Positions 45,931 to 55,367 of a stretch of 64,000 nt of DNA are shown piece after piece; position 1 is the stretch's first letter; each line of letters opens with the position of its first letter. The stretch covers positions 1,860,001 to 1,924,000 of the forward strand of contig CBDCJZ010000003.1 in NCBI GenBank assembly GCA_965218075.1, given 5' to 3'. The position numbers and the translations under genes were made by a program. This DNA is from JANQHO01 sp965218075. Its GTDB lineage: Bacteria; Bacteroidota; Bacteroidia; Flavobacteriales; Schleiferiaceae. The notes beneath the pieces are model-generated. The model had not been told where the DNA came from, made no database searches, and saw only the letters and a list, made by a program, of their open reading frames with translations.

Positions 45931-47305
45931 GCTTGTCGTGTAATTTTTTATAGCTATCTCCTGATGATTTCAAAATAGTTTTCAACTCCGCTTGAGCAAT
46001 TACTGGGAAGGTGCGCGCATACAACAAGAAGAGTGAGAAGAAGAAACCTACGGTTCCAATGAAAATACCCACATCCACAAAAGTGGGTGAGAACATGCTC
46101 CACGAAGAAGGTAAGAAATCGCGGTGCAAAGAGGTAACAATAATTACAAAACGCTCAAACCACATTCCTATATTGACTACAACAGAGATAAAGAAGGTAA
46201 ACATTAAGTTGGTTCTCAATTTTTTAAACCACATGAGCTGAGGGCTGAGTACATTACAGATCATCATACTCCAGTAAGCCCACCAATAAGGTCCGGTGGC
46301 ACGGTTAAGAAAGGCATATTGCTCGTATTCCACACCACTATACCAAGCAATAAACAGCTCAGTAATGTAAGCCACTCCTACAATGGAACCGGTTAGTATA
46401 ATAATGATATTCATCATCTCGATGTGTTGATTGGTAATATATTGTTCCAGTTTAAACACCTGGCGAACGATGACCAGCAAAGTTTGCACCATGGCAAAGC
46501 CCGAAAAGATTGCGCCGGCAACAAAGTAAGGTGGAAAGATAGTGGTATGCCAGCCAGGTATTACCGAAGTGGCAAAATCCATAGATACAATGGAATGTAC
46601 TGAAAGTACCAGTGGGGTTGCTAAACCGGCTAATACCAAAGAAACTTCTTCGAAACGCTGCCAATGCTTCACCGTACCGCCCCAGCCAAAACTCAATATT
46701 TTATAAATATGTTTCTGAACCGGCTTCACGACACGGTCGCGAAGCATAGCAAAATCGGGAATAAGACCTACGTACCAAAAAACCAACGATACGGTAAAAT
46801 AAGTTGAGATAGCAAATACATCCCAAAGAAGAGGAGAATTAAAGTTTACCCAAAGTGAACCAAACTGATTGGGAATAGGAAGTACAAAATGAGCTGTCCA
46901 AATTCGTCCCATATGTATAGCGGGGAACAGTGCTGCCTGAATCACCGAAAATATAGTCATTGCTTCCGCTGAGCGGTTAATAGACATTCTCCATTTCTGA
47001 CGGAATAGTAAAAGAATAGCCGAGATCAAAGTTCCTGCGTGACCTATGCCGACCCACCAAACGAAATTGGTAATATCCCAGGCCCAGCCTACAGTTTTAT
47101 TGAGACCCCAGGTACCAATACCTACGCCTATAGTATAAAGAATACATCCTATTCCCCAAAAAAAAGCAATAAGGGCCAGTATAAAAGCAAACCACCAAGA
47201 TCGGGGAGCCTTAGTTTCTATCGGACGGGATACATCAACAGTAATATCGTGATAGCTTTTATTACCTTTAATCAGAGGTTCTCTTATGGGAGCTTCGTAA
47301 TGCAT
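45923..47305 (-). CDS. actC: Alternative Complex III NrfD-like membrane subunit ActC
   Basis: This 460-residue polytopic protein of the NrfD/PsrC family holds the quinol site of Alternative Complex III with ActF. It has about ten helices with typical polysulfide-reductase-like helix text (WWVGIGHAGTLISAILLL; VLSVHSIVSMDFATSVIPGW; ITELFIAWYSG). The gene follows actB by 12 bases and overlaps actD by 8. Confidence 0.95.
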   Translation of the reverse strand: MHYEAPIREPLIKGNKSYHDITVDVSRPIETKAPRSWWFAFILALIAFFWGIGCILYTIGVGIGTWGLNKTVGWAWDITNFVWWVGIGHAGTLISAILLLFRQKWRMSINRSAEAMTIFSVIQAALFPAIHMGRIWTAHFVLPIPNQFGSLWVNFNSPLLWDVFAISTYFTVSLVFWYVGLIPDFAMLRDRVVKPVQKHIYKILSFGWGGTVKHWQRFEEVSLVLAGLATPLVLSVHSIVSMDFATSVIPGWHTTIFPPYFVAGAIFSGFAMVQTLLVIVRQVFKLEQYITNQHIEMMNIIIILTGSIVGVAYITELFIAWYSGVEYEQYAFLNRATGPYWWAYWSMMICNVLSPQLMWFKKLRTNLMFTFFISVVVNIGMWFERFVIIVTSLHRDFLPSSWSMFSPTFVDVGIFIGTVGFFFSLFLLYARTFPVIAQAELKTILKSSGDSYKKLHDKHE

Positions 47306-47317
47306 TCTAACTCTTTT

Positions 47318-50300
47318 TTAAGCCCTATTTCTAACCCTGGTTTGATAAAATACGGAAGGTTGGGTTCCTATTTCTTCCAGCAAGTGATACATTCGCTTGT
47401 CTTGCTTTAATTTAAACACCTGACTTTCTTTATCGTTTATATCTCCAAATACAATGGCTCCAGTATCACAGGCGTTTTGGCAAGCGGTTTTTACATCCCC
47501 ATCTTCCAGTTTTCTTCCAGCTTTCTTAGCTTCCAGCTTACCTAACTGAATACGCTGGATACACAGTGAACACTTTTCCATAACTCCACGGCTACGTACA
47601 GTAACATCAGGATTTAGTACCATACGGCCTAAATCATCGTTCATAGCATAATTCACGCCAAAACGATCTTCATTATCGTGATAGAGGAACCAATTGAACC
47701 TACGTACTTTATATGGACAGTTATTAGCACAGTAACGGGTACCGATGCACCGATTGTAAGCCATATGATTCAATCCTTCTGCACTGTGAGTAGTAGCAGC
47801 CACTGGACAAACTGTTTCACAGGGAGCATGATTACAGTGCTGACACATTACAGGTTGGAAAAACATTTCCGGACTTTCTGAAGGATGTTCCATTTGAGCA
47901 AATTTCTCAATGGTCCTCAGGTTTTCTTTTTTAGCCTTTTCTTCTGTCATATCGCTGCTATAATAGCGATCAATACGCAACCAGTGCATATCCCGATGCC
48001 TACGTACTTCTTCTTTTCCTACTACAGGCACATTATTTTCTGAATGACAAGCAATAACACAAGCTCCACAACCATTACAGAGGTTGAGGTCAATAGACAT
48101 ATTCCACATATGTCCCATCTCGTGATCAAAATCATCCCATAGATTAGTTTTTTCGGAAGCTAAAGGTCCTTTATATGTTTCAAAAGTAACCTCTTGGTTC
48201 CAGCCATCGCCATTTTCGGACGATGGCGGTTTATTGAGATAGGTATCTAAATTCGTTTCGTTTACAATCTTGCGTCCCATCATAGTATGTGCTAGCTGGA
48301 CACAGGCAAATTCATGTATGCCTTCGGTTTTCTCTATGCTTACCCCACTGGCACTGTGTTGTCTATTTATTAATACAAAAGCATTTTTCCCCACCCCATC
48401 AGCAGCTTTACCGACTCCATTTCTCCCATAGCCAATCGCTAAGCCAATAGTGCCATGTGCCTGACCTGGCTGAATAAATATCGGAACATTTTCCAAGGTC
48501 TTACCATTTACGGTAACCTTTACCATGCTTCCGTTAAGGGCTCCATTGGACTCATTCCAGTTTGTGAGATCCTGCTCCAGGGCATCTACAGCAGAAATGG
48601 TGAGGTAATTATCCCAGCTAACACGGGTGATTGGATCGGGCAATTCCAATAGCCAGGGATTATTAGCTTGGTCACCAATTCCCATTCCAACTTTTTGGTA
48701 GAACTGTATCTCAAAACCTGTATTAGCAACTTTAGCTAAATTTTGAGACGAAGTATTTAAATCAAATTTAAAATCTTCTCTATCATTATTGTTTAGAGTG
48801 TTTTCAATATTAACTAAAAGTCTGTCGGATTCTGTTTCTCTTATACTTGTACCCGTTTTAAAAACACCATCGTGAAGAGCTTGTTTCCAATCTTTTCCAC
48901 CCAGGATATTTTGTTCCCAGTTAGTAGATAAATAATCGTAATAAGTTTCTGTTTTTCCGCTCCAAGTCATTAAACAATCTTCCATTTGACGGGTATCAAA
49001 GAGCGGATAGATAACTGGCTGTTGCAAGCTATATGCTCCATCAACCGGCATGGCATCCCCCCAACTCTCAAGATAATTATGGCGGGCACAAACGTATTTT
49101 ACCTTTTGAGCCGTTTCATCATTCTTTTCAGAAAAGTAAATGGTGGTTTCTACTTTCCTCAGGCCTTTTACAAAGTTATCGTCATTAGCCCAATGATAAG
49201 CTGGGTTTAGATTGTGGATAAAAAGAGCCCCTACTGCACCGCTGTTCATATCAGAAATTAGCTGTTCCATTTCAGCATCACTGCCCTGACGGAAGTAAGC
49301 TCGGTTATCATAATCTATAGTATTACCAGTATTACCTAAAAGTTTATTGACCCCAATGGTGATAGTCTCAATATCTATATTATTGCTACCAGAAATTACC
49401 AAGCCATTCTTGCCGGCTTTTATTAATTCAGCAGCGGTATGCTTTGTTTGAGCCGACAATTCAGTTTTACCTCCTGGAAGGGTAGTCGCTCCCTTTGCTT
49501 TAGCAATTTCGTTGTATAAGGCTACCAAAGAATTACCTATTGCGGATGGCTTCAGTTTGTAGCGTCTATCAGCATTACTTCCGGTCAGACTCACATTAGC
49601 TTCAAACTGCAGATGACGCGACATATTTTTGCCAGGAACTCTGCGTTTAGCATAGTCAGCACGTACATTCTGACCTATCCAATCTCCTAGAAAATCAGCT
49701 TCAAAACTTACAATTACATCGGCATTCTGCAATTTATAAGTTGGTAAAGCTCTTTTTCCAGTGATTGATTCAATAGCGTCTAGTTTGCCGGAATATGAAA
49801 AAGCATCGCAAGTAACATGTTTGAAATTAGTAAACTGAGCACCAAATTCTTCGATCAGTTTTTTAGTGGTAGGGCTTAGTATGGTAGAGGTGAGAAATAC
49901 TATGTGCTTTTCACTAATGGCTACGTTGTTTAGGTCCTTGCGCAATTGTTCATCAATATTGCTCCAGTCAGTTTTTTTTCCGTTAATTAATGGACTATGT
50001 AGACGGGTGGTATCATAAAGGTTAAGCACTGAAGCATGAACACGGGCATTGGCAGTGCCATTGATGTTTGCCATGTTATTGTGCTCTACTTTAATTGGTC
50101 TTCCTTCACGGGTTTTAATTAAAATAGAAGCATAATCATGTCCGTTGTCAAAAGTAGTGGCATAATAGTTGGGGATTCCTGGAATCACTTCTTCAGGAGC
50201 TACGACATAGGGAATAGATTCTATGACAGGCGTTTCACAGGCAGCCAAGGTAGCAGCAGCTGTGGAAAATCCCATGAGTTTTAAAAAGTCTCTTCTACTA

Positions 50301-50446
50301 GTAGCAATGCCCTCCAGTTTCGCTTTATCTTGCAGAAATTCGTTAACAGGAAGCTTTTCTGCAAACTCATTTCCACACATTTTCTGCACTTTTTCCGGGT
50401 TTATTAGCTCTTCTATTCCTCTCCAGTATTTTTTGTTTTTTGCCAT
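47318..50446 (-). CDS. actB: Alternative Complex III Fe-S/molybdopterin-type subunit ActB
   Basis: ActB combines a molybdopterin-oxidoreductase-like domain (without the cofactor in characterised complexes) and a ferredoxin-like iron-sulfur domain. The N-terminus has a Tat-like signal (SRRDFLKLMGFSTAAATLAAC, arginines 51-52, cysteine 70). The iron-sulfur part of the 1042-residue protein has four cysteine groups: CNGCGACVIACH; CQHCNHAPCETVCP; CIGTRYCANNCP; and CSLCIQRIQLGK with a later ACQNACD. It lies between actA and actC in the operon. The characterised examples carry three [4Fe-4S] and one [3Fe-4S] clusters. Confidence 0.96.
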   Translation of the reverse strand: MAKNKKYWRGIEELINPEKVQKMCGNEFAEKLPVNEFLQDKAKLEGIATSRRDFLKLMGFSTAAATLAACETPVIESIPYVVAPEEVIPGIPNYYATTFDNGHDYASILIKTREGRPIKVEHNNMANINGTANARVHASVLNLYDTTRLHSPLINGKKTDWSNIDEQLRKDLNNVAISEKHIVFLTSTILSPTTKKLIEEFGAQFTNFKHVTCDAFSYSGKLDAIESITGKRALPTYKLQNADVIVSFEADFLGDWIGQNVRADYAKRRVPGKNMSRHLQFEANVSLTGSNADRRYKLKPSAIGNSLVALYNEIAKAKGATTLPGGKTELSAQTKHTAAELIKAGKNGLVISGSNNIDIETITIGVNKLLGNTGNTIDYDNRAYFRQGSDAEMEQLISDMNSGAVGALFIHNLNPAYHWANDDNFVKGLRKVETTIYFSEKNDETAQKVKYVCARHNYLESWGDAMPVDGAYSLQQPVIYPLFDTRQMEDCLMTWSGKTETYYDYLSTNWEQNILGGKDWKQALHDGVFKTGTSIRETESDRLLVNIENTLNNNDREDFKFDLNTSSQNLAKVANTGFEIQFYQKVGMGIGDQANNPWLLELPDPITRVSWDNYLTISAVDALEQDLTNWNESNGALNGSMVKVTVNGKTLENVPIFIQPGQAHGTIGLAIGYGRNGVGKAADGVGKNAFVLINRQHSASGVSIEKTEGIHEFACVQLAHTMMGRKIVNETNLDTYLNKPPSSENGDGWNQEVTFETYKGPLASEKTNLWDDFDHEMGHMWNMSIDLNLCNGCGACVIACHSENNVPVVGKEEVRRHRDMHWLRIDRYYSSDMTEEKAKKENLRTIEKFAQMEHPSESPEMFFQPVMCQHCNHAPCETVCPVAATTHSAEGLNHMAYNRCIGTRYCANNCPYKVRRFNWFLYHDNEDRFGVNYAMNDDLGRMVLNPDVTVRSRGVMEKCSLCIQRIQLGKLEAKKAGRKLEDGDVKTACQNACDTGAIVFGDINDKESQVFKLKQDKRMYHLLEEIGTQPSVFYQTRVRNRA

Positions 50447-50470
50447 TATCGTTTAGTAAAGATTTTCTGA

Positions 50471-51715
50471 TTAGTAGTGGCACTTGCCGCATTCCAAGCC
50501 TCCGATCATTTCAACGGTGATTTTCGCATTAGCTCCATACTTTTTTTTGAGATGTTCGTGCATTTCTGTATAGTAATCGTTATTTTCTACCTGTACCTGA
50601 GTTTCGAGGTGACAGTTGATACACCAATCCATAGTTAAAGAAGAATACTGATAAACTTTCTCCATTTTTTGTACTGGGCCATGACAAGTCTGACAAGCTA
50701 TTTGACCTGCAGTTACATGTTGGGAATGATTAAAGTAAGCCAAGTCAGGTAGATTATGTATGCGTACCCATTTAATGGGTTTTTGCTCGTAGCCTTCTAT
50801 GTATTTGACTTGGTTAGGATCATAACCTACAGCTGCATATATTTTGGCTATTTCTTCTTTTCCATATTTAGGTCCTTCCTGAATGTACATGTGACAATTC
50901 ATGCATATATTTGCAGAGGGAATGATGGAGTACTTCCCTTTTTGAGCCCCGTAATGACAGTAATTACAATCGATCTGATTGTCTCCTGCGTGTAGCTTGT
51001 GGGAAAACTTAATCGGCTGTTCCGGTTGGTAATTCTGATGAACGCTTATGTTCATTAAGCCATAATACAATTGCTGGGTAAATATAATTCCTACTATAAT
51101 GGTTAAGAGGGTCAATATCCTTCGACTTTTGAGAGCTAGACGAGTAGTATTTTTGACATCTTCTAGTATGGTGGAAGTGGACTCACCTTTAACTTGCTTA
51201 AGGGTATTTTTAACCTTTGCCATGAGAATAATTATAAACAGGAGTATTCCACCGAGAATAAGCAGAAGCACAGTATTGTCATCTTTCGCTACTTGTACGG
51301 TAGCGGGTTCAGCTTCTGTACCCCGATCTTTAGGCTTGTCTCCCTCTATGGTATAGGCTAAAATGTCCATGATGTCGCTTTCTGAAAGATTAGGGAAAGC
51401 AGTCATCATGGAACCGTTGTATTCTTCAAAAATGGCTATCGCCTCTGCATCGCCATTGGTGCGAAGCTTTTGATTATCAGATATCCATTTAATAAGCCAG
51501 TCCGTAGTTCTTCTCTCTGTTATACCTGTCAAAGCAGGTCCAATCATTTTACGATTCAGTTGATGACATGAAGCACAGTTTATTTTGAATATTTTCTTCC
51601 CGTTTTCAACATCACCCTGTATCTCTTGGGCAGTAGCATAGAGCACAGAAAAAACAAATAATAAGAATAACAATGACTTAGAGGATTGCTCAAATAAAAG
51701 ACGCTTCATTGTCAA
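50471..51715 (-). CDS. actA: Alternative Complex III cytochrome ActA, fused to an N-terminal cytochrome c domain
   Basis: The 414-residue protein carries six CxxCH heme sites: C47-H51 in an N-terminal class I cytochrome c domain (about 31-128, with a GSMMTAFP methionine loop), then C250, C271, C341, C365 and C409 in the pentaheme ActA domain. A signal peptide and two membrane helices (about 148-167 and 200-220) are visible. The pentaheme domain is the usual ActA; the extra N-terminal heme domain makes this a fusion. It heads the operon actA-actB-actC-actD-actE-actF-coxB-coxA. Confidence 0.95.
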   Translation of the reverse strand: MTMKRLLFEQSSKSLLFLLFVFSVLYATAQEIQGDVENGKKIFKINCASCHQLNRKMIGPALTGITERRTTDWLIKWISDNQKLRTNGDAEAIAIFEEYNGSMMTAFPNLSESDIMDILAYTIEGDKPKDRGTEAEPATVQVAKDDNTVLLLILGGILLFIIILMAKVKNTLKQVKGESTSTILEDVKNTTRLALKSRRILTLLTIIVGIIFTQQLYYGLMNISVHQNYQPEQPIKFSHKLHAGDNQIDCNYCHYGAQKGKYSIIPSANICMNCHMYIQEGPKYGKEEIAKIYAAVGYDPNQVKYIEGYEQKPIKWVRIHNLPDLAYFNHSQHVTAGQIACQTCHGPVQKMEKVYQYSSLTMDWCINCHLETQVQVENNDYYTEMHEHLKKKYGANAKITVEMIGGLECGKCHY

Positions 51716-51751
51716 TAACTATAGTGAGAATAGCTTATCGTATTTCGGCGG

Positions 51752-51759
51752 CAAATTTA
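51752..51759 (-). promoter_or_regulatory. Candidate -7 element for the act-cox operon
   Basis: On the minus strand the bases read TAAATTTG, a match to TAnnTTTG, 37 bases before the actA start. No TTG is found at the expected distance upstream, so the promoter assignment is tentative. Confidence 0.4.
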
Positions 51760-51884
51760 TAACATAAAGCTACTTGAAGTAGTCGAGATCATCTCTTGGC
51801 TCAGTTATATATTATTCCAGATAACTTAGTGATAAACTTATCGATTGATATTAGAGACATTATCTTTGTCTTGAAATTTTTGGT

Positions 51885-52313
51885 ATGAAATCAGTTTTTT
51901 GCATAACAGTAATTATGTTCCCTTTGGTACAAAATTTTGTTTTTGCTCAAGATGAAATAGCTGCAAAAGGCAATCTGAGAATTGTGGCGGAACCGGGGAT
52001 CAATGAGTTATATGAAAGATATATTCATCAAAATAAGTCCCATCCTGAAACAGAAGGGTACCGCATTCAAGTATACAATGGCAGGAAAACTGATTGTATG
52101 AATGTCAGTTCCCGTTTTATATCTACTGTTCCTAACACGGCAATTTACTGGTTATACGAAGCACCTGAATATAAGATCCAAGCTGGTGATTTCAGAACTC
52201 GTTTGGAAGCAGAAAAATTCTTGCAACAAGTACAGAAAGAGTTTTCAGGCATCTTTGTAGTGAAGACTAAAATAAAATTTCCCAAACTAAGCCGATCGGA
52301 AGACTCTCAATAA
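51885..52313 (+). CDS. Exported SPOR-domain protein
   Basis: The 142-residue product has a signal peptide (MKSVFCITVIMFPLVQNFVFA) and a SPOR-like domain (about 58-130) with EGYRIQVYNGRKTD and later YKIQAGDFRTRLEAEKFL. SPOR domains bind denuded peptidoglycan, often at division sites. It is divergent from actA (169-base gap). The role in this organism is inferred from the domain. Confidence 0.85.
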   Translation: MKSVFCITVIMFPLVQNFVFAQDEIAAKGNLRIVAEPGINELYERYIHQNKSHPETEGYRIQVYNGRKTDCMNVSSRFISTVPNTAIYWLYEAPEYKIQAGDFRTRLEAEKFLQQVQKEFSGIFVVKTKIKFPKLSRSEDSQ

Positions 52314-52473
52314 AATAAAAGACTTCGCTTTAAAGTTCTTTATTGGGTAAATTCCTTTCTTTCCATACTACTAATCCCTTAAGATGATGAGAAACTAGAA
52401 AGAGAATACCTTTGTGATCGACTGAGAATTAAGCGGGATTATTCTCTTACTTTGGCAATTGGGATGTTATCTG

Positions 52474-52765
52474 TATGAAATAGATGGGCAGAAGGCGGTG
52501 TTCTAGAGAAGATGCTCATGGCTTTGCAAAAGGGAAGAATAAAGTAAGGGAGTTGTCTTTTGACAGCACAACGTTCAAAGTATATCCGGAAAGTAGGGAG
52601 ATTGTATTATATTAAGAGGGCAGGCAATCCATCGGAAGATGGATCTGGGGGAGGGGGAACAACAACAAGGATTTATCTGGTTGTCGCAGATGTTAAAACG
52701 ACTACAACATTTAGCTTATCATCTAGCAATGTTACGGGATGCTGGTGTAGAAGGCCAGTTGTTGG
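52474..52765 (+). pseudogene. Relic of an IS5-family transposase
   Basis: Three plus-strand frames give consecutive pieces of one transposase. WAEGGVLEKMLMALQKGRIK is followed by a DSTTFKVYPE segment (the first catalytic Asp region), then GRQSIGR, then GGTTTRIYLVVADVKTTTTF and SLSSSN, and finally DAGVEGQLLERF. In intact IS5/IS427-group transposases these correspond to the DS-T-x-KVHPD, IGRSRGG-TTKIHLV and GNAHDAPEGRKLL blocks. At least three frameshifts are present and the ends are missing. It lies between the SPOR gene and the frameshifted gene that precedes the paa cluster. Confidence 0.8.
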
Positions 52766-52871
52766 AAAGATTTTAAGGGAAATGAGATCAGACAGCTGGG
52801 TCTTGATTTGTTCTTTCAAAAACGATAAACTCGATTGATACTCAGGCAAAGGTTTGTCTATCTTTGTGTTC

Positions 52872-53365
52872 ATGAAAAAGTGTTCCCCAAAGGATTTTAT
52901 ATTAGAGTTCATAGCTGATTATAAAGCTATGACTGCCAAGGAGCAGAGAAAGATAATTGCACAACTGCTGGAAGACCAACCTGTAATGAGAGGTTATATT
53001 ATTAGCTTGGCAGATGATTTTTCAGAGAGCGAGCATGGAGCTATTGGTAGATTCGGTTGTGATTTTGATCAATGATTTTGTAGCGATAGACATACCGGTT
53101 GAATACGGTATCTCATCAAATGACAGGAAAAGTAATTCGTGAAAGAGTAAATGGGTACGAAGAAAAAGCTCAAACTAATCAACTGGACTCAAAAGGTATG
53201 AAAGATATGCCCGATAGTTCAGTGGTATTTAAAGGTTTGTACAACCATGCTCTCTTTAAGTCTAATTTATCAAAAGGAAATCTTCAGTTCATACAAAACT
53301 TCAGTATAGCTCTGGATACCGTCATTTCTATGATAGAGCGTTCAACCACCGCATTTTTAGAATAG
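52872..53365 (+). pseudogene. Small protein gene of unknown family, broken by two frameshifts
   Basis: The N-terminal half (MKKCSPKDFILEFIADYKAM, continuing to LADDFSES) ends at a stop near 53075. Changing frame near 53033 continues as LLVDSVVILINDFVAIDIP, then a second shift near 53108 leads into a frame with VSHQMTGKVIRERVNGYEEKA that stays open to 53365. Together they would make a single chain of about 165 residues. The continuity of composition on each side of the breaks supports one ancestral gene. I do not recognise the family. It is 7 bases upstream of the paaI-like gene, so it may have been in the same operon. Confidence 0.7.
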
Positions 53366-53372
53366 AAAAACC

Positions 53373-53780
53373 GTGAAAACGGCTGAACAAATAATTGACC
53401 ACATGTATACTAACGATGCTTTTAGCCAGTGGTTAGGCATAGAGCGGCTGGAAGAAAAAATCGGATATTGCAAATTGCGAATGCAAATAAGGAAAGAAAT
53501 GACCAATGGATTTCAAATAGCTCATGGTGGGATTGCTTACTCTATAGCCGATAGTGCTCTGGCCTTTGCTAGCAACAGCGCTGGTATCCAATCAGTGAGT
53601 ATAGAAACCTCCATTTCGTATACCAAACCCTTCAGAGTTGGTGATGTCGTTATCGCAGAGGCCAAAGAATTGTCACAAACCAACAAGATAGGGATATATG
53701 AAGTAAGAGTTACTAATCAAAAAAAAGAATTAGCTGCTCTTTTCAAAGGAACGGTTTATCGTACTGGAAAACAGTGTTAA
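53373..53780 (+). CDS. paaI: PaaI-type hotdog thioesterase
   Basis: The 135-residue hotdog-fold protein resembles PaaI, which hydrolyses dead-end CoA thioesters in phenylacetate breakdown. The conserved HGGIAYSIADSALAFASN segment carries the catalytic Asp region, and SVSIETSISYTKPFRVGD is a typical second block. The start is GTG at 53373, 7 bases after the stop of the broken upstream gene. It belongs to the partial paa cluster with a thiolase and paaZ. Confidence 0.88.
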   Translation: MKTAEQIIDHMYTNDAFSQWLGIERLEEKIGYCKLRMQIRKEMTNGFQIAHGGIAYSIADSALAFASNSAGIQSVSIETSISYTKPFRVGDVVIAEAKELSQTNKIGIYEVRVTNQKKELAALFKGTVYRTGKQC

Positions 53781-53804
53781 TTAGCGTGGTCAAAAATCTT
53801 TGAT

Positions 53805-53830
53805 CTTGGTAATTATGCTTGGTAATTATG
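53805..53830 (+). repeat. 13-bp tandem duplication over the thiolase start codon
   Basis: CTTGGTAATTATG occurs twice in a row (53805-53817 and 53818-53830). The second copy contains the thiolase ATG (53828). The first copy supplies another ATG (53815) out of frame with it. Confidence 0.95.
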
Positions 53831-55033
53831 AAGGAAACTTATATCATAGACGGAATCAGAACTCCCATAGGAAATTTTGGAGGAAATTTGGCATCAGTAA
53901 GAACAGATGATTTAGCTGCTCATGTAATTCAAAAATTGGTAAAAAGGCATCCTAATCTTGACCTTGAAAAAATTGACGATGTCATAATAGGTTGCGCCAA
54001 TCAGGCTGGAGAAGACAACCGCAATATAGCTCGTATGGCCTTGCTTCTGGCAGGTTTGCCCTTTACTGTACCTGGAGAAACGGTTAACCGCTTATGTGCT
54101 TCGGGAATGTCAGCCACCGTCCAAGCTTTTCGAGCAATAAGAAATAATGATGGAGACCTGTTTATTTCTGGAGGGGTAGAAAACATGACCCGTGGACCCT
54201 ATGTGATAAGCAAGCCCTCCAAGGCTTATGGGACTGATTCTAAAATGTACGATTCTAGCTTTGGCTGGCGCTTTGTAAATCCGAAAATGTTTAAACGCTA
54301 TGGCACTGATTCTATGGGCGAAACCGCCGAGAATTTGGTTGAATTATACCATATCAGTCGCGAAGACCAAGACACTTTTGCTTACTTAAGTCAAATAAAG
54401 GCCGCTAAGGCTCAGAGTAAGGGGCGACTGGGTAAAGAAATTACCGCAATAGAAATTCCTCAGCACAAGGCGAGGCCTATTATTTTTGATAAGGATGAAT
54501 TTGTTAAACCGGCTACTACTCCCGAGGTATTGAGCAAATTAAAGGCTGCCTTTAAAAAAAACGGTAGTGTTACAGCAGGGAATTCCTCGGGTTTAAGTGA
54601 TGGAGCTGTTGCCTTGTTAATAGCCTCAGATGAAAAAATAAAACAAAACACCTTCAAGCCTTTGGCTAGAGTAGTATCTATGGGGGTGACAGGAGTGGAG
54701 CCTCGAATTATGGGTATAGGTCCCGTACATGCCACTCAAAAAGCCTTAAATAAAGCAGGTCTTTCTTTGAATGATATGGATATCATCGAAATCAATGAGG
54801 CTTTTGCAGCTCAAGTGCTTGCCTGTACCCGAGAAATGGATCTGGAAGATAAAGATGAACGTATCAACCCTAATGGAGGAGCTATTTCATTGGGTCATCC
54901 CTTAGGCATGACTGGAGCCAGACTGATTCAGACAACTGCTCTTCAGTTACAGGAAACAGGTAAAAGATATGCCCTGTGCACCATGTGCACAGGTGTGGGA
55001 CAAGGATATGCTGTGATTTTAGAGAGGACATGA
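53828..55033 (+). CDS. paaJ: Acetyl-CoA acyltransferase, 3-oxoadipyl-CoA thiolase type
   Basis: The thiolase cleaves a 3-oxoacyl-CoA with CoA, and in a paa cluster the substrate is expected to be 3-oxoadipyl-CoA. With the ATG at 53828 (MKETYIIDGIRTPIGNFGG) the product has 401 residues. Catalytic residues are C90 (VNRLCASGMSAT), H357 (GGAISLGHPLGMTG) and C387 (CTMCTGVGQG). The ADGVE-type block GGVENMTRGPYVISK is present. A TTG nine bases upstream could open the frame but is less likely. Substrate specificity is inferred from context. Confidence 0.9.
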   Translation: MKETYIIDGIRTPIGNFGGNLASVRTDDLAAHVIQKLVKRHPNLDLEKIDDVIIGCANQAGEDNRNIARMALLLAGLPFTVPGETVNRLCASGMSATVQAFRAIRNNDGDLFISGGVENMTRGPYVISKPSKAYGTDSKMYDSSFGWRFVNPKMFKRYGTDSMGETAENLVELYHISREDQDTFAYLSQIKAAKAQSKGRLGKEITAIEIPQHKARPIIFDKDEFVKPATTPEVLSKLKAAFKKNGSVTAGNSSGLSDGAVALLIASDEKIKQNTFKPLARVVSMGVTGVEPRIMGIGPVHATQKALNKAGLSLNDMDIIEINEAFAAQVLACTREMDLEDKDERINPNGGAISLGHPLGMTGARLIQTTALQLQETGKRYALCTMCTGVGQGYAVILERT

Positions 55034-55035
55034 AT

Positions 55036-55365
55036 ATGATCTACAAATTTAGAGAATTTAAAGCTCCGTTACCCATCTCAGTTCTTTTATTCATAAGACA
55101 GCATCTGTAATTGGCGATGTGAGGGTTTACGCTCACATGGAGCATGGAATTAATATCAGCCGCAATTGTCTAGTAGGGATGAATGCCATGCTGATGGATA
55201 AGGTAGAATTAAGGTGAAGAGTCAATCGTGGATGCATTAGCTTTCATTAAAAGCGGAACAATAATATGTTTTTGTAGTCTAGGTAATGAAGTACTCCTGC
55301 GGATAGTTAAACAGGTTAGCGATGATATGCTGACTTGGAAAAACAGAAAGAACCAAGTTGTATAA
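55036..55365 (+). pseudogene. paaY: Decayed paaY (gamma-carbonic-anhydrase-fold protein)
   Basis: Right after the thiolase stop, the sequence reads MIYKFREFKAPLPIS, then in another frame HLSSFIHKTASVIGDVRVY, then (after a large internal deletion) HGINISRNCLVGMNAMLMDK. A third frame gives GEESIVDALAFIKSGTI and, near the end, QVSDDMLTWKN before the stop at 55365. These are the N-terminal, middle and C-terminal parts of PaaY, a hexapeptide-repeat thioesterase of phenylacetate breakdown. The frameshifts and the missing repeats make it non-functional. Confidence 0.88.
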
Positions 55366-55367
55366 AC

